Source: Flavisolibacter amylovorans (GTDB lineage Bacteria; Bacteroidota; Bacteroidia; Chitinophagales; Chitinophagaceae). From it: 64,000 nt of DNA. The notes under the pieces were generated by a model, which was given only the letters and a program-made list of their open reading frames with translations, did not search any database and was not told where the DNA came from. This document shows positions 1-8,500 of this stretch, one piece after another; positions within the stretch are counted from its first letter, which is position 1; every line of letters starts with the position of its first letter. The position numbers were made by a program, and so were the translations under genes. The DNA lies in contig NZ_BAABGY010000011.1 in assembly GCF_039541815.1 (NCBI RefSeq), forward strand, positions 329,848 through 393,847, in the 5' to 3' direction.

Positions 1-1761
1 GATAAAAAGGAAAAAAAGAAGAAACTACAAGCCGAAATACGGAACCTAAAACTGGATTTGCTGATTAATCAACTTTCGTTTAATAAGGAGCGTTTTTTAA
101 CGAACAATGCGGTACGTGGCGGCTTTGTACCTACTGCAAGCGATTTGCGATACAATGCAGAATTAAAGGAGAAAAAGAAAGATTTCGATAGGCATATCAA
201 CCAATTACAAAAGTTGAAGCAACATAAAGAAGAACCATTTGAACATTTTGATTGGAAGTTGGATTTTCCAGAGGTGCTTAATCCCTATCTGATTACTGAA
301 GAAAAGCAGCGGGGATTCGATATTGTTATTGGGAATCCGCCCTACTTAAATTTCAAAATGTATTCTACAGACGATAAAGAGATATATAGGCAGCTATACC
401 CAGAAGTATTTGATGGCAAAGCAGATATTTATTACTATTTCTTTAATAAATCATGTGAGCTCACTAAATATCATGGAATAACAACATTAATTACCTCCAG
501 ATATTGGATAGAAGCGGAGTATGCCAAAAAGCTGAGGAGATTTCTATCAGCTAAAACAATGCTTAAGGAAATTATTGACTTCAAAAATGTTACTGTATTC
601 GATGGGATTGGCATTAAGACTTGCATTACAAGTTTTTTGAAAACACCAAACTGTCTTAGTCATTTTCATTATCGATTTCATCCAGGAAAAAAAATAGATT
701 ACATAGACTTGAATGAATATGTTTCGAATACTATTTCGGCAGAGAACATTACAAGTAAAGACTCATGGAATCTGACAGATGAAGCATCAACTGACATTCT
801 CAAATTAATCGAGAACGAAACCATTGCTCTGAATGAAATTGCAAATTGCAAACAAGGTATTGTTACCGGTCTTGATAAAGCATTTATTACGACTGAAAAC
901 GAATTTAAAAACCTACCAAAAGAAATAGTCAAGCCTTGGTTAAAAGTTGGTGATATACATAAATATTCAATTCGGCTTGTTGAAAAAAGGGAATTGGTTT
1001 ACACTAAACTAATTGATTCTATTGAGGACTACCCACAACTTGAACAAAGGCTTTTGCCGTTTAAACTGAAGCTATCCAATAGACGTGAAGCAAAAAATGG
1101 CAAAATCCGATGGTTCGATTTACAATGGCCTCGTGAACAAGAACTTTTTGAATCAGAAAAATTGATTTGCAGGTTCAAGGCATCTGAAAATATATTTTGC
1201 TATGATTCTAAAGGCTTTTATTCAAGTGCAGATACAACAGTAGTGTCTTTAAATTCCATTGGAAAGAAAAGGTTTGGGACCAAGTTTTTGTTAGCATTAT
1301 TAAATTCGAAAGTATTGTCATTTTACTTTAAGTCGTACGGTAAATTGATGGACTACCGATATGAATATTACCCTGGTCCGGTCGGAAGACTCCGAATAAA
1401 GAACTCACCTAAGCAAAAGCTATTTAGCACAATTGTCGACTACATAGTGTTTCTAAAAAGAGGAGACTTACTAATTACGTCAAATCCGCTTATGCCTGCA
1501 TATTTTGAGCAAATTATTGACGGCATGGTTTACGAATTGTATTTTCCAGAATTAATTAAGAGAAGCAATCGAGAAATCATTGAACATTTAGGCGAGTTGC
1601 CGGAGTTTGCCGATAGAATGAGCGATGAACAGAAAATGAAAATCTGCAAAATGGTGTTCAATCGCCTCAACGACCGTGACCACCAAGTGCGGACGAATTT
1701 GTTTTACATGAGCTCCATACCTGAGATTGCAATCATAGAAGGTAAACATGAGAATAACTGA
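1..1761 (+). CDS. Eco57I-like restriction-modification methylase, C-terminal part (5' end outside window)
   Basis: The frame is open from base 1, so the gene begins to the left; a TTG at 58 is not its real start. About 586 codons remain. The adenine-methyltransferase catalytic motif NPPY lies roughly 110 residues in, preceded by FDIVIGNPPY, and the charged lead-in with 'FDWKLDFPEV' is typical of Eco57I/type IIG methylases. The long region after it, with the 'NSKVLSFYFKSYG' stretch, resembles the TaqI-like C-terminal DNA-recognition domain. By family knowledge the protein transfers a methyl group from SAM to adenine N6, and type IIG members also cleave DNA; any nuclease domain would be in the missing N-terminus. 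The stop overlaps the next gene by 14 bp, so the two are probably translated together. Base use is A/T-rich, suggesting transfer. Confidence 0.85.
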   Translation, partial: DKKEKKKKLQAEIRNLKLDLLINQLSFNKERFLTNNAVRGGFVPTASDLRYNAELKEKKKDFDRHINQLQKLKQHKEEPFEHFDWKLDFPEVLNPYLITEEKQRGFDIVIGNPPYLNFKMYSTDDKEIYRQLYPEVFDGKADIYYYFFNKSCELTKYHGITTLITSRYWIEAEYAKKLRRFLSAKTMLKEIIDFKNVTVFDGIGIKTCITSFLKTPNCLSHFHYRFHPGKKIDYIDLNEYVSNTISAENITSKDSWNLTDEASTDILKLIENETIALNEIANCKQGIVTGLDKAFITTENEFKNLPKEIVKPWLKVGDIHKYSIRLVEKRELVYTKLIDSIEDYPQLEQRLLPFKLKLSNRREAKNGKIRWFDLQWPREQELFESEKLICRFKASENIFCYDSKGFYSSADTTVVSLNSIGKKRFGTKFLLALLNSKVLSFYFKSYGKLMDYRYEYYPGPVGRLRIKNSPKQKLFSTIVDYIVFLKRGDLLITSNPLMPAYFEQIIDGMVYELYFPELIKRSNREIIEHLGELPEFADRMSDEQKMKICKMVFNRLNDRDHQVRTNLFYMSSIPEIAIIEGKHENN

Positions 1762-3352
1762 CATCAAATTAACCAACTACCGGGCTTTCTATGGTGAGCA
1801 CCATATCTGTCTAGATAAAGACGGTAAAAACCTAATGCTTTACGGTGAAAACGGCAGTGGAAAAAGTTCCCTTTTCACCGCCATGAAAGATTTTTTTTCC
1901 GCGTCGGTAAAAAAACTGCCAGAATTAGAAGAAAATATCTTTGTTCCTGCATCCAAAAAGAACTCCGTCAAGATTGAATTAACGTTAAAAGAAAATCCAA
2001 GCTCTTCTAAAAGCATCCTGTTTGAGCTGAACGCTTTACAAAAAGAAATAGTTAGCGACGATAAAATCCTCATTTCGGATGCTAATAAAATAAAAGGCTT
2101 TTTTGATTACCGCAGCTTACTAAGAACTCATCTTGGACACGCCGAAAGCGTGGATTTATTCAGTCTCCTCCTAGGAAACTTCGCATATAATAGTAACAAA
2201 GAATATAAGTTAGTTGACCAAGGAATACTGTATCATTCCGTAAACAGATTCTCAACCAGAGAGATAGGGAGAGAGTGGGAAGTAATTGTTGGCGATACCT
2301 TCAACAAAATGCAAACAGCCCGCCAAAAGGATTCAACGAAAAACTACCTAAAAGACAAATTTAGTCCGGGCTTGAAGGAAATTTTGCAGTCTATCGAGAG
2401 CGACACAAACACATTTCTTAACACTTTTGGGATAGGCCTGAATGTCAAGTTGGATTTTGATAAAGTGGGATATGTGGGCAGAAGACATTTAAATGGCGCC
2501 GTTATCCAACTCAAGATTGATTTTTTCACAAAGCATATCCCTAAACACCAGAACTTCCTCAACGAAGCACGATTAACCGCCTTGGCTATCAGTTTATATT
2601 TGGCTTCGATTAAAGTAAATCCTACTAAGGGAGCCTTGAAGATTTTAGTACTGGATGATTTGCTCATTGGTCTTGATATGAGTAACCGGCTGCCCTTGCT
2701 GGAAATCCTGAGAAAACATTTCGTAGATGTCAAACCTGATGATCGGTTCCAAATCATCATGACTACCTATGACAAGGTTTGGTACGAATTAGTGAAAAGC
2801 TATTTTGGTGCAGAGCAGTGGAAATTTGTTGAGGTATACTCGAAGTTTTTAAAAGAAGATGATTTCGAGATTCCTATTATCAAGCACGACAACGGTTATT
2901 TAGAAAAAGCAAAGAAATATCTTGCCGATAAAGACTTTAAGGCATCAGCCGTTTACATTAGAACAGAGTTTGAACGGCTGGTTAAAACTATTTGTGACAA
3001 GCAGCGGATACCGGTATCGTACAAAAAGAACCAAAAAGAAGTCACAAGTGATGATTTCTGGGCTGCCATTGAATCTCAAACTGATTTGGACCCGGAACTG
3101 ATAAAAGAAGTAAAAGTTCATCGGGGTGTTGTGATGAACCCCTTTAGTCATTACGACCTTGAAAAGCCTGAGTTTGAGAAAGAACTTAGGGACACGATAG
3201 GCGCCATTGAAAAACTGAAAGCCGCATCGGGTAACATAAAAAAAGACCGGTCTATTGATAGGCTAGAAAAAGATATTGCCAAATTGAATATGGATATGGC
3301 GGCAAAAGATAAAATAATCGAAGAACTAAGGAACAAACTGAAAGCTATATGA
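1748..3352 (+). CDS. RecF/SMC-like AAA ATPase paired with the methylase
   Basis: Protein of 534 residues. It starts with the RecF/SMC pattern 'ITDIKLTNYRAF' and a Walker A motif GENGSGKSS near residues 34-42. A Walker B-like ILVLDDLLIGLD lies near residue 300, followed by a conserved 'IIMTTYD'. The middle is shorter than in true SMC proteins, with no long coiled coil. The last ~40 residues (KDRSIDRLEKDIAKLN...) form a charged heptad-like helix that could mediate dimerisation. The ATG at 1748 lies inside the upstream methylase gene (14-bp overlap), which implies translational coupling and a joint role in restriction or DNA sensing. RecF-like ATPases accompanying methylases or nucleases are common in defence islands; the substrate here is inferred. 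The exact family is not recognised. Confidence 0.8.
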   Translation: MRITDIKLTNYRAFYGEHHICLDKDGKNLMLYGENGSGKSSLFTAMKDFFSASVKKLPELEENIFVPASKKNSVKIELTLKENPSSSKSILFELNALQKEIVSDDKILISDANKIKGFFDYRSLLRTHLGHAESVDLFSLLLGNFAYNSNKEYKLVDQGILYHSVNRFSTREIGREWEVIVGDTFNKMQTARQKDSTKNYLKDKFSPGLKEILQSIESDTNTFLNTFGIGLNVKLDFDKVGYVGRRHLNGAVIQLKIDFFTKHIPKHQNFLNEARLTALAISLYLASIKVNPTKGALKILVLDDLLIGLDMSNRLPLLEILRKHFVDVKPDDRFQIIMTTYDKVWYELVKSYFGAEQWKFVEVYSKFLKEDDFEIPIIKHDNGYLEKAKKYLADKDFKASAVYIRTEFERLVKTICDKQRIPVSYKKNQKEVTSDDFWAAIESQTDLDPELIKEVKVHRGVVMNPFSHYDLEKPEFEKELRDTIGAIEKLKAASGNIKKDRSIDRLEKDIAKLNMDMAAKDKIIEELRNKLKAI

Positions 3353-3429
3353 CCAAACAGATTTATGCAAGAAGCAGTAGTTCCTCTGAAATCTAAAAAC
3401 ATCTTTCAACTTTCCTAACTATTTTCCAG

Positions 3430-4332
3430 GTGCCGAACCATCGGCATATTGTGGACCAACCATTCGAAGTTCATAAAATCTACAAACGCTCACTGATTCA
3501 CGATCAGTATGGCGGCAATCGGCAGGGTGGCATAGCCGCTTCAGCTCGCTTTCCTTATATCTTTATTTTTTCGGGAAAGTCCGGGCATCAACACGGCTAT
3601 AAAGACCAATGGGAGAACCGGGATGTATTCTCCTATACCGGCGAAGGGCAGCAGTCCGATATGCAGTTTATAAAAGGGAACCTGGCGCTGCGTGACCATA
3701 TGAAAGGCGGGAAACGCATTTTCCTGTTTACCGAAGCCCCTCTCCGCAGCCATGTTATGTTTGAAACTGAGGTCGAATTGCGCGAGTTTGACTTTTTCAT
3801 TGCTCCTGATCGGGATGGGACGGACAGGACCGCGATCAAATTCTTTTTTCAGCGGGTTGGTAAGCAGCTTGAGTACCCTAAAGATCTTTCCGCAGCCAGC
3901 TATGCAGCCGAGTACGATGCGGCCTTAGACTGGAATAAGCCCAATGAAACCGAGCGTAAGGGCCTGGTGACCTCAAGGGTGGGACAAGGTGCGTACCGGA
4001 AAAGCATATTATATCGGTGGGAGTTTCGATGTGCCGTGACGGGCTATAATAAAAAGGACATTTTGATAGCATCACATATCGTTCCTTGGAACGAAGCTTC
4101 CAATGACCAACGCCTCGACGTAAACAATGGCATCTTGCTATCGCCGAATTATGACGCACTATTCGACCGACACCTAATAAGTTTTGAAGACTCGGGGAAA
4201 ATCATTCTTTCAGAACCGTTACTCCGAACAAACTATGAAGAGCTCGGGATTACAGGGAGTGAGCGAGTAAAAGCCTTTTCCAAGGGAAATCTTGACTACT
4301 TGTGCTTGCATCGACACAAGCTGCAGGTCTGA
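3430..4332 (+). CDS. Modification-dependent HNH endonuclease with SRA-like reader domain
   Basis: Protein of 300 residues with a GTG start; the frame has an in-frame TAA at 3394-3396 and no better start after it. The N-terminal ~150 residues (YKRSLIHDQYGGNRQGGI, 'FSYTGEGQQSDMQF', 'KGNLALRDH', 'GKRIFLFTE') match the SRA-like domain of the ScoMcrA nuclease family, which flips modified cytosine. The C-terminus has an HNH fold: CAVTG, then ASHIVPW, then NNGILLSPNYDALFDRHLI. By family knowledge this is a type IV enzyme cutting modified foreign DNA. It sits 77 bp after the methylase/ATPase pair on the same strand, so cotranscription is possible. Its end faces another HNH gene with the same C-terminal module. 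A specificity for 5-methyl- or 5-hydroxymethylcytosine is inference. Confidence 0.82.
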   Translation: MPNHRHIVDQPFEVHKIYKRSLIHDQYGGNRQGGIAASARFPYIFIFSGKSGHQHGYKDQWENRDVFSYTGEGQQSDMQFIKGNLALRDHMKGGKRIFLFTEAPLRSHVMFETEVELREFDFFIAPDRDGTDRTAIKFFFQRVGKQLEYPKDLSAASYAAEYDAALDWNKPNETERKGLVTSRVGQGAYRKSILYRWEFRCAVTGYNKKDILIASHIVPWNEASNDQRLDVNNGILLSPNYDALFDRHLISFEDSGKIILSEPLLRTNYEELGITGSERVKAFSKGNLDYLCLHRHKLQV

Positions 4333-4393
4333 GTGTCGATCGTTTCTTTTGATGCCACTGGAACACCGGCATGGTCGGGTCCTAATTCTGTGA

Positions 4394-5392
4394 TTAAACG
4401 AACCCGAATTTCTGTCGGTGTAGCTCAAGCTTGCTCTGGGCCGGCCAATACTTCTGATCGCTTGGGAGTAAAAGCCGCCTTCCTACAAATGGTCGGATCA
4501 GGTAGTCGGCCTGTGCTTCTGTAAAAGAAGTTGCTATAACTTTAAAATTAGCATCTATCGAGATCAATCCTCTGTCAAAGGCGCGATGGAGATTGGGGCA
4601 AAGTGCAATGCCGTTGGAAATATGATCGTCGCCGCTCTCAGCAAACGGAATGATGTGGCAAGCATCAATCATCTGCAGCTGCCGGTCGGCGATGACGCGC
4701 ATACCGCTGATGCCACAAGCGTAATTATAGACACGCGGAACTTCCTTTTTAAAAATACTGCCCCGGATATAGGTGATCTCTTCGTCGTTTACTTCCAATA
4801 GGGACGGTAATGGCGAAAGGGTATTATCCAAGACCTGCGCTGTGATTACCTCATAGAGTCCATTGGCAGTTCGGACGCTATGTATGTTCGGAAACCATCT
4901 TTGAAAGAGCGCACCTTTCAGCTTTTGTCGACTTTCCCTTTGAAGCAACAGTTCAAAAAGGTCATCGTTAAAACAAGCATGATCCACCACTTCCTTTAAA
5001 TGCGCGAAGCTTTTAATCGAAGCAGAGGATGTGAGTAAGATCTCCCTACCCGGTTTTGTTTTGAGGTGCCAGAAAGCTTTCTTTCTGTTCGGGCCCTGGA
5101 GATGGAAAAAGGGTAGGGCAAAGTTGGCGGTGAATTTCGGGTAGTGCACCAATTGGTGCCAGAGGTCTTTGAAACGGGCTACCAGTTCGGGAGTGATGTA
5201 GATTTTGTTATCGGTGATTTCGCCTTTTTCAATCCCTTCCAGGATTGCTATTAGCAAGATGGGTTTGTGTGGCGCAGGCTGGCCAGCTACTATGGCAACT
5301 TTAAGGTGGGTGAAGGCATGCAGGTAGTAGGAAAGTGCCTGGCGGTCAATGCTGGCAGCAATCTGTGGCATGTTAATCCGAAAGGTGTTCAT
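4394..5392 (-). CDS. HNH endonuclease with putative phosphorothioate sulfur-binding domain
   Basis: Protein of 332 residues starting at an ATG. The N-terminal half carries 'AGQPAPHKPILLIAILEGI' and then 'NFALPFFHLQG' with a downstream 'FWHLK'. This is the pattern I know from the DNA sulfur-binding domain of ScoMcrA-type nucleases, which recognises phosphorothioate-modified DNA. The C-terminus is an HNH module: ACGISG, DACHIIPF, SNGIALCPNLHRAFDRGLI. Predicted role: cleavage of incoming phosphorothioated DNA (type IV restriction). No dnd or ssp modification genes occur in the window, as expected for a host that restricts this mark. It is convergent with the SRA/HNH gene, and its 5' end is ~130 bp from the helicase gene's end. 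The reader assignment is from memory of the motif and needs a profile search. Confidence 0.75.
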   Translation of the reverse strand: MNTFRINMPQIAASIDRQALSYYLHAFTHLKVAIVAGQPAPHKPILLIAILEGIEKGEITDNKIYITPELVARFKDLWHQLVHYPKFTANFALPFFHLQGPNRKKAFWHLKTKPGREILLTSSASIKSFAHLKEVVDHACFNDDLFELLLQRESRQKLKGALFQRWFPNIHSVRTANGLYEVITAQVLDNTLSPLPSLLEVNDEEITYIRGSIFKKEVPRVYNYACGISGMRVIADRQLQMIDACHIIPFAESGDDHISNGIALCPNLHRAFDRGLISIDANFKVIATSFTEAQADYLIRPFVGRRLLLPSDQKYWPAQSKLELHRQKFGFV

Positions 5393-5521
5393 GATTCCGA
5401 GATTTGAAGGTAACTCCCAAACTTCAGATCAAGATTTGTCACTAAGATTGGTTTCGAACCAAATAGCTAGTTCATAGGGAGCAATCTGAATAGATGGTTC
5501 GAGCAGCTACAACGTATGTAC

Positions 5522-8500
5522 TTAGAGTGATTTTTCAAAGCGCACCTCAGGGAAGAAGATCAATGTCTCTTCAGTTGCTTCCTGCCCCTTCCAATAGGCC
5601 ATAAACAAAACCCGCGCGCTATCGAGTCGATAGCCCCGACTTTGCCATTCGTCAATTTTTGTAGTAAAAGACGCTGAAAATCGTAGCACCGTAATGCCGC
5701 GGGAGTTATGCAGTTCATTGCCGTAGATCGAAAGCTCGTCGCCGCAATGCAAGGCGTGGATGGCATCCTGCCTCCTTGAGAAGAAGCTGAGGAATACATC
5801 GTGGTAATTGAGTAGATACGATACGACCTCGGGGCCTGGGTAAGATGCTTGGTCTTGCAGATAGGCGACTCCTTCGCCGGCGAATGATTGGAGATAATCG
5901 GCCCGATAATGTACCGAAAGCTCGTTCTTCGCCCGCGTCATAGCCACATACAGAAGTCGCTTTTTCTCTTCTTCGTCCGGTGTAAATTTTTGAAGCGCTA
6001 TTAGCACTTTGTCAAATTCCCGTCCCTTTGCTTTATGAATGGTAGAGACGTAAACGATGTTTTGCTCAATCTGAACAAAATCTTCCCACTTTGATTCTTT
6101 GAGAAACAGCTGCCAGTCGCTTTTGTACCTTCTGTCGGGATGAAGCAGCTCAAATTCGTCAATGACGGCCAACATTCGTTCGAGCTGTATGCTGCGAGCA
6201 AATTTTGCTCTTAGGTCAGCTTTAGCTGCCAGCCAATCGTCCGGTAGTATGGTATAGTTGTCGTTACTGTTCAAAACAGTGTCTGAGAAATGACGCAGCT
6301 CGCGCAGGTCGTTCAACGCAATTTTGTCGGCACTTTGAATGAGTCTTGTCGGGATTCCTTGTGCGGCGAGATAGCCGGCTATGATTTCGGCTTCCTTGTT
6401 CTCGAATGTAAGTACGCAGGTTGTTCCGTCTTTCCCCGCTTTCAACTCTTTCGTTAGCGGAACCACCAGCGATCCGGAACTATGCTTCGTGATGCGTATC
6501 TGTCCCGGCTCTTTCCTCACGGCCACGATTGGAAGCTCTTTTAATCGGTGCTGGAGCTGTGCGGCCCATTGATTGGCTACAGAGACGATTTCAGCGCAAC
6601 TGCGGTAGTTCTCCACCAGATCAAACTTGAAGGCTCCATTGCTCAGAAACCGCTGCATGAACTCAGACCCTGCCTTCCGAAATCCATAGATACTCTGATC
6701 ATCATCACCAACTAAAAGAACGCGGATGTCTTCATTCTGGGCGATAATGGCTTGCAGCAGCTCGTATTCCTCCGCATTCATATCCTGCGCTTCGTCTACC
6801 ACCAGAATTGCTTTGGTGATGCGGCTTTGTTCTACTTCTCCCGCCAGGATACGTTCGGTGGCCGCCCGGATAACACCTTCGGATTCAGCCAGGTTGCCAT
6901 TGCGACCTAAAAGATCGAAACAGTAGGAGTGGAAGGTTTTGATCTCCACGTGATGTGCGTCTTTTCCAATGAGGGCGACCAGGCGTTTTTTGAATTCGGA
7001 AGCAGCTGCACGCGAAAAGGTGAGCATCAGCATCTGTTCGTAGCGAACATCTTCGGTAAGCAAGATGGAGGCGAGCTTATGCACCAAAACACGCGTCTTG
7101 CCGCTTCCAGGCCCTGCCACCACCACAATTTGTTGCTGATCGCGCTCTTTGATGATGGCCAGCTGCGCAGGCGAAAGTTGGCCAAAGAGCGTTTCAAAGC
7201 GGGCCGGGGTCATGGTTCGTTTGAGATCTTCCGCTCGTCCGCGGAAGTATTTGCGTAGAAACGCATCATAAGGCAGCCTGAAATAGTCATTCGTAAAGGT
7301 CAGCGCCTCTTCATAATTCTCCAGCATTCTCCGTGCATACTCGCCCACTATATGGATCTGGTGCGCTTTATTCTTATAATGCTCGGCGAGCTTGGCGTAT
7401 TGAGCAAGGCCGTATTTGACAGCGTTATTTGGCTCAATCCTTTCCAGGCGTATACGCTGATAACTTACCAGGAAGCCGCCTTCTATTTTGAGGGCTTCGA
7501 TTCTGGTGAGATAGAAGAGGGTGTCTTCTATGTCCTCGATGGTAGGCTCAGTGCCAAAGAGCCCTGCTTCTCGCAAAAGGGCCTCTTTGAGTTCTAACAC
7601 TGAGAATTCAACCAGCACGTCTGCACTTCCATCCCCCTCAGCTGCCCGCAGTTCTGCAGCTTTTTCAAAAAGGATGTTCAAGATGGTACCGGCCATTTCA
7701 TGACGCCGCTCCATTTTTCGTCGCCACTGCTCCTGATCATGTTCCATCAAAATCGTTACGTAGTGGCTTGTCCCTTCCGAACTGCGTTTGCGGATAAAAT
7801 TTCGTACGGCCCAAAAGTTAAGCAAGGTGCGGACCTGTGCCGGGGCTACATCCGCGCATCCGGCCTCCGTCGCCACTTCCATCCAGTCTTTGATACTGTA
7901 GGTATGTTCTCCGTCTTCGATTAAGCTCACTAGGCAGGTTTCCAGCTGCCGGAAGCTTTTAAGCACTGCTTGTGCGTTCTTCGATCCATCCTGGCGACGA
8001 ACAAACGCAGTCAGGTCGCGGGCATCGGCTAGAATTTTTTCTTCACGCAAGAGGTTGATGATGCGAATTATCTCCTCTTTGCGGATAGCCAGGTGATCAG
8101 AGATATAATCAATCCGCGATTCGGCGGCTTCATCCGAGGCTAAGCTCTTGCTTTTGCTGGAAAACAGCTTTTTCATGATCCGCACAGCAGGCTCCTTGTC
8201 TACTTCTTGGATCTTGTCAGACGTTTCAATACGCTGACGGGCCCCCTCCATGTTTTTCGTTAGAATACTATTTGCAAATACCTGTGGTGCATTCTTTCCC
8301 CGTTCTACAAGCTTGGCTTCTTCAAGAGCGGCTATGGCTGTTTTCACGCGGGTTTCCAAATCGTGAATTCCTTCATCCCATCCAGCCTTCCGGGCGATTT
8401 CAAGAGCCGAAAGGCAGATTTTCGGATTCCGGATGCTGGTCAACTGTTTTACGGCGCGCCAGATCTGGTTGATTTCCTTGACATCCAGTTTGGTCATGTT

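Noticed and set aside
4333..4524. 63-residue plus-strand open frame starting at the SRA/HNH stop
   Set aside because: Lies on the complement of the next HNH gene end and has no motif.
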